Positions 24,602 to 35,083 of a stretch of 64,000 nt of DNA are shown one piece after another; the stretch's first letter is position 1; each line of letters starts with the position of its first letter. The notes beneath the pieces are model-generated. The model ran no database searches and was not told where the DNA came from. It saw nothing but the letters and a program-made list of their open reading frames with translations. Origin of the DNA: Bradyrhizobium sp. CCGB01 (GTDB lineage: Bacteria; Pseudomonadota; Alphaproteobacteria; Rhizobiales; Xanthobacteraceae); contig NZ_JANADK010000001.1 of assembly GCF_024199795.1 (NCBI RefSeq), positions 7,564,001-7,628,000 on the forward strand, written 5' to 3'. Made by a program: the position numbers and the translations under genes.

Positions 24602-25196
24602 TCGTTTCTATCCCGTCGTCGACAGCCTCAAATGGGTCGAGCGACTGACCAAGCTCGGCGTCGGCACCATCCAGCTGCGCGCGAAAGATCTCAACGACGC
24701 CGACGCACTCCAGATCGTCAGCGACGCGCTGGCGATCACCGAGGGCACGCAGGCCAAGCTGGTCGTGAACGATTATTGGCGTGCGGCCGTCGTTGCCGGC
24801 GCAAAATACCTGCATCTCGGCCAGGAGGATCTGGCCGACGCGGACCTGAAGGCCATCCGCGAGGCGGGCTTGTCGCTCGGCATCTCCACCCATGACGATG
24901 CGGAGCTGGCGACCGCGCTCGCGGCAGAACCCGATTACGTCGCGCTGGGGCCGATCTTCTTCACCACGCTCAAATCGATGCGCTTCGAGCCGCAGGGCAT
25001 TCCAAAAATCACCGAATGGAAGAAGCGCATCGGCACCATCCCGCTGGTCGCGATCGGCGGCATCAAGTTCGAGCACGCCGCGGAGATCTTTGCCGCGGGC
25101 GCGGATTCCATCGCCGTCGTCAGCGACGTCACCCAAAATGCCGACCCGGATGCGCGGGTCAAACAATGGCTTGGCGAAACCGCCAAAGCCGCTTGA
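24588..25196 (+). CDS. thiE: Thiamine-phosphate synthase ThiE
   Basis: A 202-residue TIM barrel that couples the thiazole phosphate and pyrimidine pyrophosphate to thiamine phosphate. Family motifs: [35 protein letters not shown] (cut here as LVVNDYW and YLHLGQED), [11 protein letters not shown] and [15 protein letters not shown] chose the ATG inside the last codons of thiG (14-base overlap); an upstream in-frame TTG has no advantage. Active-site residues for pyrophosphate binding (the RAKD and ND pairs) are present. Confidence 0.93.
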   Translation: MPYPDRFYPVVDSLKWVERLTKLGVGTIQLRAKDLNDADALQIVSDALAITEGTQAKLVVNDYWRAAVVAGAKYLHLGQEDLADADLKAIREAGLSLGISTHDDAELATALAAEPDYVALGPIFFTTLKSMRFEPQGIPKITEWKKRIGTIPLVAIGGIKFEHAAEIFAAGADSIAVVSDVTQNADPDARVKQWLGETAKAA

Positions 25197-27119
<1,923 letters not shown>

Positions 27120-27131
27120 GGAATGATCGAC

Positions 27132-28733
27132 CTAGAGCTTCTTGCGAGAAACTTTGCGCTTCGGTGAACCTCTTTCACCGAGCGCATGCTCTTTGAATAT
27201 CACGGTGAGCGATTCAATCGCATCTTCACATACTTTCAGTTGCTCACCGCGGTCTACACTTCTTAACCCCGCGACGACCTTAATGTGAATGACTTCAATT
27301 TGCTGGGCCAGTATCGTCGCGCGAAACAAGCGATCGTAAGGGCGCCAAATAAGCGTCCCTATGACAGAGGATACACCGAGTGAGCCAAAAATCGCTCCCC
27401 ACATGAACTTTCCAGCAATCGTGGACATGACTACCGCGATCACAATCATCGCTACAATTAGCGAGAAGCAGATCACTGTCATGGCCATGCCAATTCGCCA
27501 AGCCGACTGAGTTCTTCGTCTAGCGGTTGAAAAAACCTCAGAAACCTTTTCTTGAATTTCTGCATTGGGCTCAACTGAGCTGAGTGACGCTCGAGTATTG
27601 CCCTGCGAGTATAGCGCCAACGTCTCTTCTTCGAGGCTGGCTCGAATATTCCTCAGTTCGAATACTGCCGTCGGCGCATTACTAGCAGTGTCGACAGCTT
27701 GGGAGATCGCGCCTTCGCTCGCTACCGCCGACGCATCCTGCGTCAAATCTCTCCTTGCCAACTCAGAGACTATTGACTCAGCTATAGAGGCCGCCGCGCG
27801 TGCAGAAATCGTCTCATTTTCCGGACTGACTAGAACCAATTGAAGAATCAGGTTGGATATTCTGGTCTTTAGGCTCTCTGATTGTCTTGCGAACGCCCCA
27901 TTAAGTGCACCGATCTTATCTTTGATCGAACGCTCGGTCGGTGGTCTTGCATAGTTCGTTTGCCCGGTAAGTAGTTCTAGGGCAATTATGCCCAGCGCAT
28001 AAATGTCGACGTATGCGCCCGGAACGGTCCGCCCAAAAACAGCCATCGCCCGGCTCTTCTTCTGGTCGGCATTGTTTTGAGTTTTCCGACCGATCTTTTT
28101 TTGAGAGATCCCATCGGTAAATATTGGATGCAAGTATCGCCAAGTCGAAATCAGTTCGACGACGTTTGAACGTTCGTCCCTACGAATCATCCCAAAATCA
28201 ATGAGTCGAATCTCGTTCTCATCGGAACTTATCAATATATTCGAGGGCTTGATATCAGCATGAACAACACCGGCTTGATGGAGGCGATCAAGCGCGTTGG
28301 CAATCCCAGCGATCCAAGAGAAGGCGGCTCGGAGAGAGGTTATCGAGGGTCGTTCGGCTAAAAGATCCGCTAGATTTTTGGATCCTTCGAAGTACGGCAA
28401 GACTATGAGACCAAGCCCCTCGAACTCGCTCACCTCGATCGGAGTGATCCAGCTGGGCGAAGGGATTCCTGCTAGCTCTTCGTGCAACTCCAGTAAGTGG
28501 CGATAGTACTCGTCCCGAACTGCAGTCTGTCGGGCGAAAAATTTCAGAACTACTTCGGATCCAGTTGACGAGTCTCTGGCTAGCCAAACCGAACCAGATA
28601 CCCCCGCGCCTAGCTGCCGAACCAACTCGAATCTATCGAGAATCAGAAGCCCGGATTTGATCTGTTGACCTGCCACAACCAGCACTCGTTTAGGATGAAG
28701 AACCTCGGGACCAAAACTATACACAAGCGACAA
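27132..28733 (-). CDS. Membrane-anchored Hanks-type Ser/Thr protein kinase on an AT-richer segment
   Basis: About 533 residues. The kinase domain (about 35-305) has the glycine loop LGAGVSGSVWLARD, Lys64 in VVLKFF, the catalytic loop VVHADIKPSNIL (Asp160, Lys162, Asn165) and the metal site LIDFGM (Asp179). The activation segment carries a basic insert (QKKIGRKTQNNADQKKSRAM). A low-complexity helical region follows, then two membrane helices (about 415-438 and 443-463) and a charged helical tail. Base composition and codons are visibly more AT-rich than all neighbours, indicating transfer. The start is uncertain: TTG at 28733 or a GTG some 16 codons later, neither with a good ribosome site. 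No signal peptide is seen. Confidence 0.88.
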   Translation of the reverse strand: MSLVYSFGPEVLHPKRVLVVAGQQIKSGLLILDRFELVRQLGAGVSGSVWLARDSSTGSEVVLKFFARQTAVRDEYYRHLLELHEELAGIPSPSWITPIEVSEFEGLGLIVLPYFEGSKNLADLLAERPSITSLRAAFSWIAGIANALDRLHQAGVVHADIKPSNILISSDENEIRLIDFGMIRRDERSNVVELISTWRYLHPIFTDGISQKKIGRKTQNNADQKKSRAMAVFGRTVPGAYVDIYALGIIALELLTGQTNYARPPTERSIKDKIGALNGAFARQSESLKTRISNLILQLVLVSPENETISARAAASIAESIVSELARRDLTQDASAVASEGAISQAVDTASNAPTAVFELRNIRASLEEETLALYSQGNTRASLSSVEPNAEIQEKVSEVFSTARRRTQSAWRIGMAMTVICFSLIVAMIVIAVVMSTIAGKFMWGAIFGSLGVSSVIGTLIWRPYDRLFRATILAQQIEVIHIKVVAGLRSVDRGEQLKVCEDAIESLTVIFKEHALGERGSPKRKVSRKKL

Positions 28734-28913
28734 TTTAGCAACAGAGATAGGTCATTTTCTGCTGAGTTCATCTCGCAACATCTTCGGCTTATCGCAATTG
28801 CGAACCTGCATCCAATCGACAGCTTCCAACATGCGCTCATTACTACAGTCAGCTTGGGGTATTTTTATAGATTGACAGGTCTCTCATTCGCTAAACAAAC
28901 CAACGATTAAACT

Positions 28914-29456
28914 GTGTCTCGACCAGCCTGTTGGACCCGCGTTTTGCCGAGCGCCACCCCCCACCGCCTCCCCGACCAGCTCCGCCCCGACCTCCGCCTC
29001 GTCTTCGTCGGCACCGCCGCCTCGACGCGCTCCGCTGAGCTCGGGCACTACTACGCGCATCCCGGCAACCGCTTCTGGCGTGCGCTCCATGAGGCCAGGA
29101 TCACGCCGCGGCTTTATCAGCCGAGTGAATTCGCGGCGCTGATCGAGCTCGGGATCGGCTTCACCGATCTCTCCAAGTCGGGCGCGGGGATGGATCACCA
29201 GATCGCGGCGGAGACGATCGATGTGCCTGGGTTCAGGGCGAAGATCGAAAAGTACCGGCCGCGGACGGTTGCGTTCACGAGCAAGAAGGCGGCGAGCTTG
29301 TTTTACGGCAGGCCGTCGAGCGGGATTTTGGTAGGGCGGCAGCCGCGCGATGCGAGCTTGCCAGAGATTTTTGTGCTGCCCTCGCCGTCCGGCGCGGCGT
29401 CCGGGCATTGGACGCTGGAGCCATGGCGCGAGCTTGCGGCGTGGATCAAGGCGTAG
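28914..29456 (+). CDS. mug: Mismatch-specific uracil-DNA glycosylase, Mug/TDG type
   Basis: About 180 residues. The uracil-DNA glycosylase fold of the Mug family is recognised by LRLVFVGTAASTRSAELGHY (active-site GTAAS block), YYAHPGNRFWRALHEARIT and the C-terminal LPSPSGAASGHW. It removes uracil or thymine mispaired with guanine. The family's catalytic Asn position reads Ala in GTAAS, as in some GTAAS-type members. The start is uncertain: GTG at 28914 gives a long Pro-rich leader, and TTG at 28944 would be closer to the usual length. High GC resumes here after the kinase segment. Confidence 0.88.
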   Translation: MSRPACWTRVLPSATPHRLPDQLRPDLRLVFVGTAASTRSAELGHYYAHPGNRFWRALHEARITPRLYQPSEFAALIELGIGFTDLSKSGAGMDHQIAAETIDVPGFRAKIEKYRPRTVAFTSKKAASLFYGRPSSGILVGRQPRDASLPEIFVLPSPSGAASGHWTLEPWRELAAWIKA

Positions 29457-29483
29457 GCCGTGGGTAGTGTTCCACACTCAGTC

Positions 29484-29612
29484 GTCGTCCCGGCGAACGC
29501 CGGGACCCATAACCACAGGGCAAAGTTTGGCGAAGACTCGTTGTTTCGGTACGTCGACCGCCCGCAACCGATAGATTCCGCGGTATGGGTCCCGGCGTTC
29601 GCCGGGACGACA
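29484..29612. repeat. Palindromic repeat, family D copy 1
   Basis: GTCGTCCCGGCGAACGCCGG at the left and the complementary CCGGCGTTCGCCGGGACGAC at the right each form a hairpin, and they pair with one another around about 75 bases containing GGGACCCATA / TATGGGTCCC. A related single-ended copy is at 42511-42607. Confidence 0.8.
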
Positions 29613-29711
29613 GCGTTGGTTTGGCGGCATACGCGATAAGGACGGATCGTTGTCGGAAACCGCCCCCGTCATCCGTCCTCTGGATACATCGCAACACGCC
29701 GGAGACTTCCA

Positions 29712-30365
29712 ATGCCCCCCACCATCACCGCCTTCGAAAACTCGCCCGACCGCGGCAAGGGGCAGGCCCGCGACATGCGGGTGCGCTGGGCGCTGGAGGA
29801 GGTCGGCCAGCCCTATGACGTTCGCCTTGTCTCGTTCGCGGCGATGAAGGCGCTGGCGCACCTTGCACTGCATCCGTTCGGGCAGATCCCGACCTATGAG
29901 GACGGCGATCTCGTGTTGTTCGAGTCCGGGGCGATCGTGCTGCACATCGCCGAGCGCCACGCCGGGTTGCTGCCTGAGGACACGAACGCTCGGAGCCGCG
30001 CGATCGCGTGGATGTTTGCCGCGCTGAGCACGCTGGAGCCGCCGATCGTCGAGCTCGGGATGGCCATGCTGTTCGAGCGCGACAGGAGCTGGTACGCGGA
30101 GCGCCTGCTCATGCTGCAAGATCGCGTGCGTATCAGGCTCGGCGAATTGTCCCGTCACCTCGGCAATGCCGACTGGCTCGATGGCACGTTCAGCGCCGGC
30201 GATCTCCTGATGGTAACGGTGCTGCGCCGGTTGAACACCTCTGGCCTGCTGGACGAATTTCCTGATATCGCCGCCTATGTCGCGCGCGGCGAAGCGCGGC
30301 CGGCATTCCGGCGCGCGTTCGATGCGCAGTTGGCGGTGTTTACGGCTGCATCGACCGGCCGGTAG
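29712..30365 (+). CDS. Glutathione S-transferase family protein
   Basis: A 217-residue cytoplasmic protein. The thioredoxin-like N-terminal half shows RVRWALEEVGQPYDVRLV and the cis-Pro/gamma-Glu motif PFGQIPTYEDGDLVLFESGAI (cut here as FGQIPTYEDGDLVLFESG), with the Glu-Ser pair that binds the glutathione carboxylate. The all-helical C-terminal half has SAGDLLMVTVLRRL, the conserved N-capping Asp motif. It probably conjugates or reduces small electrophiles. Orientation and spacing suggest it is read alone from the repeat-flanked gap upstream. Confidence 0.93.
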   Translation: MPPTITAFENSPDRGKGQARDMRVRWALEEVGQPYDVRLVSFAAMKALAHLALHPFGQIPTYEDGDLVLFESGAIVLHIAERHAGLLPEDTNARSRAIAWMFAALSTLEPPIVELGMAMLFERDRSWYAERLLMLQDRVRIRLGELSRHLGNADWLDGTFSAGDLLMVTVLRRLNTSGLLDEFPDIAAYVARGEARPAFRRAFDAQLAVFTAASTGR

Positions 30366-30558
30366 AGGTCACGCCTCCCACTGAAGCCGGTACATCGGCC
30401 CGAATCCATACGTCGAATGGGCGCTGCCAAGCCTCCTCCGATCGAACGACACCGCGCATAACGCGCGCCACTGTTGCAAGCACGTCACTCCGGCGATACG
30501 ACTTGAGGTGGAAGAGCCTGATATCAACCGGCCCGCATCATCCAGGGAAGCGACCGCA

Positions 30559-30951
30559 ATGAGCGACGATATCTCCGGTGTCTGGGATGGCAGCTACATC
30601 CAGCCGGGTGTCGGAATGATCACGTTCACGGCGACGCTCGTCGAGATCAATGGCGCGGTCAGTGGAAGCGTCACCGAGCCATGCATGATTCCGGGCTGCC
30701 CGCTGAGCACGCACAACGCCTCGATTGCCGGTCATCGCTCCGGGAGTGCGGTTTCGGTCGTCAAGCATTACGAGCCGCCCGGCTACGGCTATGACAGCGT
30801 GACCTATGAAGGCACGGTGAATGCCGAGGCAACCGAGATCGACGGACGCTGGCACCTGCCGGGCCATTCAGGATCGTTTCTGATGATCCGCTCGAGCAAG
30901 CCTGCGCAAGCGGTCACGACGGAGCAACGAGCCAAGATACCATCACGCTGA
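30559..30951 (+). CDS. Small beta-rich protein of unknown family
   Basis: A 130-residue protein starting at ATG 30559; an upstream GTG at 30508 is possible. It begins ISGVWDGSYIQPGVGMITFT and continues with repeated strands (ATLVEINGAVSGSVTEP, VTYEGTVNAEATEIDGRWHL), a lipocalin-like or avidin-like alternation of strands with G-x-W-x-G and D-G-R-W motifs. Two Cys residues (CMIPGC) lie four apart. No signal peptide. I do not recognise the family. It precedes a GST-like gene by 11 bases and is probably co-transcribed. Confidence 0.65.
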   Translation: MSDDISGVWDGSYIQPGVGMITFTATLVEINGAVSGSVTEPCMIPGCPLSTHNASIAGHRSGSAVSVVKHYEPPGYGYDSVTYEGTVNAEATEIDGRWHLPGHSGSFLMIRSSKPAQAVTTEQRAKIPSR

Positions 30952-30962
30952 AGGGAGCTACC

Positions 30963-31655
30963 ATGCTGACCCTCTATTCCTATCCGCAATTGTTCGGCGT
31001 CGCCGACAACAACGGCTACGGCCTCAAGGTCTACACCTTCCTGAAGCTCGCCGGCGTGCCGTTCGTGCACGAGCACGTGTTCGATGCCTCCGCCGCGCCG
31101 CGCGGGCAGCTGCCTTATGTCGTCGACGACGGGGAGACCATCGGCGACAGCGAGACCATCATCGCGCATGCGATCGCAAAATATCGCCTGAGCATCGATG
31201 CCGGACTATCCCCTGAACAGCGGCGGACCAATCATCTCGTCACCCGCATGCTCGACGATCTCTACTGGGTGATGTCGTACTCACGCTGGAAGGACGAGCG
31301 CTTCTATCCCGCGTTCCGCGACGCCTTCATCGCGCAGCATCCGCAGATCAATGCCGAGGGGTTCGAGAAGGCCAAGGCGTACAACGCGCAACGCTATCAT
31401 TTCCAGGGCATCGGCCGCTACACGCCCGATCAGGCCTATGCGCGCGGGCTGGCCGACTTGCAGGTGCTGGCGGAGATCGTTCCCGCGCAGGGCTTCGTCC
31501 ACGGTGCGGCGCCGACCAGCTGCGATGCCGGCATCTACGGCTTCATCGCCAACATTTATTATTTTCCGATCCCGACACCGCTGAAGGCTTTCGTCGATGC
31601 GCACGCAAATCTCGTCGCGCATTGCGAGCGGATTCATGCGGCGATCGGATCGTAG
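30963..31655 (+). CDS. Glutathione S-transferase-like (metaxin-type) protein
   Basis: A 230-residue protein with the N-terminal thioredoxin-like domain LYSYPQLFGVADNNGYGLKV and the motif RGQLPYVVDDGETIGDSETI, in which Ser-Glu-Thr replaces the usual ESxAI. The C-terminal half is helical. This pattern (GVADNN, GDSETII) fits the outer-membrane Tom37/metaxin-like GST branch, common in proteobacteria. A clear GGGAGCTACC precedes the ATG. The substrate is unknown. Confidence 0.88.
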   Translation: MLTLYSYPQLFGVADNNGYGLKVYTFLKLAGVPFVHEHVFDASAAPRGQLPYVVDDGETIGDSETIIAHAIAKYRLSIDAGLSPEQRRTNHLVTRMLDDLYWVMSYSRWKDERFYPAFRDAFIAQHPQINAEGFEKAKAYNAQRYHFQGIGRYTPDQAYARGLADLQVLAEIVPAQGFVHGAAPTSCDAGIYGFIANIYYFPIPTPLKAFVDAHANLVAHCERIHAAIGS

Positions 31656-31790
31656 GGTGGGTTAGCCCTGCAGATGCGCAAAGCGCACCTGCAGGGCGTA
31701 ACCCACCACTTCCGTCACTGCGGAAACCAAAGAGGTGGGCTACGCTGAGCGTCTGCGCTTCGCACAGCCGCACAGCTAACCCACCCTACG
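31652..31790. repeat. Palindromic repeat, family E copy 1, in the 31656-31965 gap
   Basis: GTAGGGTGGGTTAG at the left is the complement of CTAACCCACCCTAC at the right. Within it CCCTGCAGATGCGC pairs with GCGCACCTGCAGGG, and GGGTTAG/GTAACCC and CTGCGCTTCGCACAG add smaller stems. Copies with the same outer arms are at 35171-35260 and 56811-56864. The remaining 175 bases up to the next gene hold nothing I can recognise. Confidence 0.8.
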
Positions 31791-31965
31791 GGACCTTGCG
31801 ACGGCTAACATCCCGCTTCCGTCTGCGACTGACAGGCTATCGCCCCAAATCGGCCCCAGAGTTTCCATGCCTCAGTCTTGCTTTGGTCAAAGCTGCACGA
31901 GGGAGTATGCAAAGCAGATTCGGACGACCAACCTCATTCAGCGTCAACCCGGGCAGGAGGCGCAG

Positions 31966-32790
31966 ATGCAGTCCACGTCGGAAGTGCAGTCCACCACGGA
32001 AATCAACAAGCCAGCTGATCCACCCGCTGTTGATCCCGGACCGTCCACGCAGAGATCGGGACTGTCCGCGCCGGACAAGGAGCTGGTTGCGCGCGCGGAT
32101 GAAAGGCTCGCGCATGCCTATCAACAGATCGCGCTCGCCGATGAACAGCTCGCGCGTATGAACCAGCAGATGGCCAGGTTGGGGCCCGAGGCCGGCGACC
32201 AGCCCGGGCGACAGCCGCCCCGACACGGGTCGGCGCTCCGCGGCGTGATCGGCCTCTTGCTGGCGGCATGCATCTTCAGCGCCGCCTTTGCCTCGCAGTT
32301 CGCCAGCGACGCGACGCTGCACATGATGTCCCGCTGGGCGCCGCAAGCGGTTTCCGCCTCGATGCTGCCGCAGGGCGAGGCGCAGCTCTCCGCCGAGACT
32401 GGCCCGGCCGTACAGGTGGCGACTGCGGACGATACGACCCCTTTGCCACCCGCAGCTCAAGTTCAGCAAGAGGCAGCGCCGATAACCGCCCAGATGCCGC
32501 CCGAGCTGACGCAATTGCTCCAGACGATCTCGAACGACCTCGCAAACGTGAAGCAGACGATCGACGAGCTCAAGGCCAGCCAGGAACAACTGACCCGAGA
32601 TCAGGCAGCGACCGCCGAACTCGTGAAGGCGAACCAGGAACAGGTCGCGCGCCTGCTTGCTGCCAGCGCGGAACAGAACCAGCGATCCGCGGCGGTGCCG
32701 CAGCCACGACCGGTCACCGCCCCGCCGCGCAAGCCGGCGTCGACGCAAGCCGGAATGCAGCCGATACAACTGCGGCCCACGCAACGGTAA
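31966..32790 (+). CDS. Single-pass membrane protein with coiled-coil C-terminus
   Basis: A 274-residue protein from the ATG preceded by GGAGGCGCAG. The N-terminal third is polar and helical (LVARADERLAHAYQQIALAD, then EQLARMNQQMARLG). One membrane helix lies at about residues 88-105 (ALRGVIGLLLAACIFSAAFA). The rest is Gln/Glu-rich coiled coil (LTQLLQTISNDLANVKQTID, LKASQEQLTRDQAATAELVK) and a Pro-rich tail. This architecture is frequent in Bradyrhizobium but has no assigned function; a scaffold or envelope-spanning role is a guess. Confidence 0.72.
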   Translation: MQSTSEVQSTTEINKPADPPAVDPGPSTQRSGLSAPDKELVARADERLAHAYQQIALADEQLARMNQQMARLGPEAGDQPGRQPPRHGSALRGVIGLLLAACIFSAAFASQFASDATLHMMSRWAPQAVSASMLPQGEAQLSAETGPAVQVATADDTTPLPPAAQVQQEAAPITAQMPPELTQLLQTISNDLANVKQTIDELKASQEQLTRDQAATAELVKANQEQVARLLAASAEQNQRSAAVPQPRPVTAPPRKPASTQAGMQPIQLRPTQR

Positions 32791-32852
32791 CAAGCCTGAC
32801 CCGAGATTGACGCGACAGCCGCATCATGCGGCCGTCGCCCTACGCACCCGCC

Positions 32853-33287
32853 CTACCGCATCGTGATCGCAAGGCCGCTGAGATCCGCATTCGCCATCAG
32901 GCCGACCTGCGTGCCGGTCAGCTCCAGCACGGCGCCCTTCTGGTTGGTCAGCACGATCGCGCGGGCGCCGCGGCCCACCGCAAGGCCGGCACCGGCCGCG
33001 CCGTAGACGCCGGCCACGTCCGACGGACGGTTGATGTTGGAGACGCGGCCGCGCAGCACGGTCTTGGAGCCGCCGAAGACGAGGCCGTAGTCGAGGCCGC
33101 CGGTCGACAGCCCATAGGAGCGGCCGCGGAAGTTGAGCACGCCCGAACCGCCGGAGCCGCCGATGATCCAGCCCGCCTTGTAGATCGTCAGCACCACGGT
33201 GCCGCCGTCGGCCATCGCCGAGGTCGAAAGGCCGGCCAGCGCGGCAATGGCGACCAGCGCGGCGCGGAAGGTGGTGGCGATCTTCAT
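32853..33287 (-). CDS. Exported small protein, possible DUF1134/EipA-like fold
   Basis: A 144-residue protein from the ATG with GGAG eight bases upstream. The signal peptide ends near SAMADGG (residue 26). The mature part is all glycine-rich strands: WIIGGSGGSGVLNFRGRSYG, LDYGLVFGGSKTVLRGRVSN, then GVYGAAGAGLAVGRGARAIV and LELTGTQVGLMANADLSGLA. The last block recalls envelope-integrity proteins of the EipA/DUF1134 group or the SYLF lipid-binding fold, but I cannot decide between them. It converges on the coiled-coil protein gene. Confidence 0.65.
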   Translation of the reverse strand: MKIATTFRAALVAIAALAGLSTSAMADGGTVVLTIYKAGWIIGGSGGSGVLNFRGRSYGLSTGGLDYGLVFGGSKTVLRGRVSNINRPSDVAGVYGAAGAGLAVGRGARAIVLTNQKGAVLELTGTQVGLMANADLSGLAITMR

Positions 33288-33410
33288 GGGGCGTCTCCGG
33301 GGGCTATTTTTCAAGGAGGGAATCGAATCAGACGGGGCGAATCTACCCGATGGATCGCGGCGGCAAAATGATGGGATGGACGCGTGGCGTGAGGTGCAGC
33401 AGCGCTCTCA

Positions 33411-33537
33411 GCTGTCATCGCCCGGCCAGTGCGCAATTGCGCACTGGGAACGGGCGATCCAGTATTCCAGAGGGGCCAACGATTGAACCGAGAGGCCGCG
33501 GCGTACTGGATGCCCCGGTCAAGCCGGGGCATGACCG
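33411..33537. repeat. Palindromic repeat, family C copy 1, in the 33288-33777 gap
   Basis: It begins GCTGTCATCGCCCGGCCAGT, contains the stems GTGCGCAATTGCGCAC and CGCGGCGTACTGGAT, and ends in the hairpin GCCCCGGTCAAGCCGGGGC followed by ATGACCGCGG. The first 63 bases match the copy at 52837-52973 almost exactly. The gap of 490 bases also has a lower-GC part (about 33540-33777) with no gene I believe; the open frames there are not codon-biased. Confidence 0.75.
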
Positions 33538-33777
33538 CGGAGTTTGGCGCAACAAGACACAATCGCCATCACGCCATTCTGCCCCTGTTTTGCCCGACGG
33601 AGCAACCGATTATTTCGCCATTCCCGAACTCAAAAAGATCAATGATTTCCGCTCGATTTCTACTGTGCATGGGGTTGTTTTTCGCATTTTTTGTTTTGCC
33701 CCCTCTCTCAATGCCGATTGCAACTCCCCTGCATGCCGCTACGCTGACGCGCCTCAGCCCTTCATCGAGGTGATCCC

Positions 33778-34161
33778 ATGCCGATCCAGCATTTCGCGCC
33801 CCCGCCGCACGTCAAGGCGCCGCCGCTGTCCTTTGCCACGCGTGTCGGCGATCTCCTGTTCGTCTCCGGCATTCCCGGCTTCGACGGCCATGGCGCGCTG
33901 CCTGATGGCTTCGAAGCGCAGTTCGCCAATGTGGCCGTCAACATCAAGCGCGTGCTCGACGAAGCCGGCGCGACGGTCCGCGATCTCGTCAAGGTCAACG
34001 TGCTGCTCACGCGCGCCTCCGACGTCGCCGCGATGAACGCGCTCTATGCCGGCGCCTTCGGCCCGCCGCCCTATCCGGCGCGCACGACCTGCGTGGTGCA
34101 GGCGCTGCCCGATCCGAAGATGCTGATCGAGATCGAGGCGGTGGCGTCGCTTTCGAAGTGA
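33778..34161 (+). CDS. RidA family reactive-enamine/imine deaminase
   Basis: A 127-residue trimer-forming protein of the YjgF/RidA family. Signature blocks: GDLLFVSGIPGF near residue 23, NIKRVLDEAGATVRDLVKVN near 58, and the C-terminal PARTTCVVQALPDPKMLIEI with the Arg-Thr pair and the acidic IEIEAVA end. The Arg of PARTT (about residue 101) is the one that binds the substrate carboxylate in active deaminases, so it is probably active in hydrolysing enamines or imines. It stands alone, with a terminator-like hairpin after it. Confidence 0.93.
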   Translation: MPIQHFAPPPHVKAPPLSFATRVGDLLFVSGIPGFDGHGALPDGFEAQFANVAVNIKRVLDEAGATVRDLVKVNVLLTRASDVAAMNALYAGAFGPPPYPARTTCVVQALPDPKMLIEIEAVASLSK

Positions 34162-34191
34162 GCCGCTTCTCGCGCGTGTGACTTGCAGGGC

Positions 34192-34216
34192 ACGCGGCCA
34201 AACCAAGTGGCCGCGT
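34192..34216 (+). terminator. Hairpin after ridA-like gene
   Basis: ACGCGGCCA pairs perfectly with TGGCCGCGT around AACCAAG, 30 bases after the stop. There is no T tract, so termination efficiency is unclear. Confidence 0.4.
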
Positions 34217-34315
34217 CCGTCTGACATATCCGTGAACGGCCGCTCCCCGGCTTGCCAAGGTCCTGCTTTTCCCGCACGAACTTTCGCGTCACACTTCCCC
34301 ACAAGGAGATACTTC

Positions 34316-34576
34316 ATGCGTCGCGTGCTCGCCCTCTGTGCCGTTGCCGGCATCGCCACTTCCGTCTTTGCCGTGCCGGCTTCGGCGGCGGTCGGCTATT
34401 ACGTGATCCGCTGGGACAACACCGGCATCTGCCAGGTCTGGAACGAGGATCTGAAGTACAAGCCGTTCCAGTGGGGCGCCTCGACCTACAAGGTCGTCAG
34501 CAAGCCGCTCCCGACCTTCACCGCGGCTTCCGACCTCCAGATCAAGATGCGCGCGGAGCGCCGCTGCACGCTCTGA
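34316..34576 (+). CDS. Small exported protein with RW-x2-TG-x-CQ-x-W motif (paralog 1)
   Basis: An 86-residue protein from the ATG after AAGGAGATACTTC. The signal peptide ends near ASAAVG (residue 21). The mature part, about 65 residues, carries VIRWDNTGICQVWNEDLKYK and ends with a second Cys (RRCTL), so one disulfide is possible. The next gene is a paralog. No function is known. A strong terminator follows. Confidence 0.8.
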   Translation: MRRVLALCAVAGIATSVFAVPASAAVGYYVIRWDNTGICQVWNEDLKYKPFQWGASTYKVVSKPLPTFTAASDLQIKMRAERRCTL

Positions 34577-34601
34577 GCGTCACGCGACGAATTTGATTTC
34601 G

Positions 34602-34637
34602 AAGGGCGGGCCGCGCAAGCGACCCGCCCTTTTTCTT
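34602..34637 (+). terminator. Rho-independent terminator
   Basis: AAGGGCGGG pairs with CCCGCCCTT around a 12-base loop and is followed by TTTTTCTTT. It lies 25 bases after the exported-protein stop. Confidence 0.88.
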
Positions 34638-34812
34638 TGCAGGCGCGCGCTCGTTTTCCGGCTCAAATGACGCATTTTCCGGCGCGCCTTGTTTGAACCT
34701 GATCAGCCGGCGGAACTACTCACATCTTGTCCGGGGCGCATCCCCAAAAGCGCCCCATCCCTCCCAACTATTGTCGGGAGGCGCATCACATCTTTCATTT
34801 GAGGAACTGATC

Positions 34813-35064
34813 ATGCGTCGTATTTCCGTGCTGTGCGCTGCCGCCGGTCTTGCCGTCACCGCGTTCGTCGCCGCGAGCCCTGCCGAGGCCAGCTATCATC
34901 TGATCCGCTGGCAGGACACCGGCTTCTGCCAGATCTGGGACGAGAGCATCCCGACCGCGCCGTTGTTCTCCGACTACACCCGCGTCAGCGCGACCGTGCC
35001 GACCTTCGTCGACGCACTCGTGCTGAAGGACCATGCGCTGAAGAACGGCCACTGCAGCTGGTAA
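34813..35064 (+). CDS. Small exported protein with RW-x2-TG-x-CQ-x-W motif (paralog 2)
   Basis: An 83-residue protein from the ATG after GAGGAACTGATC. The signal peptide ends near PAEASY (residue 24). LIRWQDTGFCQIWDESIPTA matches the motif of the preceding paralog, and a C-terminal Cys (NGHCSW) matches its second Cys. The shared pattern is RW-[DQ]-x-TG-[IF]-CQ-[VI]-W-[ND]-E, and the N-terminal MRR and mid-protein LPTF/VPTF are also common. A tandem duplication is likely. It has its own promoter region and terminator, so the two may be expressed differently. Confidence 0.8.
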   Translation: MRRISVLCAAAGLAVTAFVAASPAEASYHLIRWQDTGFCQIWDESIPTAPLFSDYTRVSATVPTFVDALVLKDHALKNGHCSW

Positions 35065-35083
35065 AACTTCGATCGGCGGACCA

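Noticed and set aside
27120..28913. Kinase segment as a transposon or integrative element
   Set aside because: No transposase, integrase, target duplication or terminal inverted repeat could be found at its ends.
33429..33773. Open frame of 114 codons in the gap before the RidA-type gene
   Set aside because: It starts inside a palindromic repeat, has no ribosome site and lacks normal codon bias.
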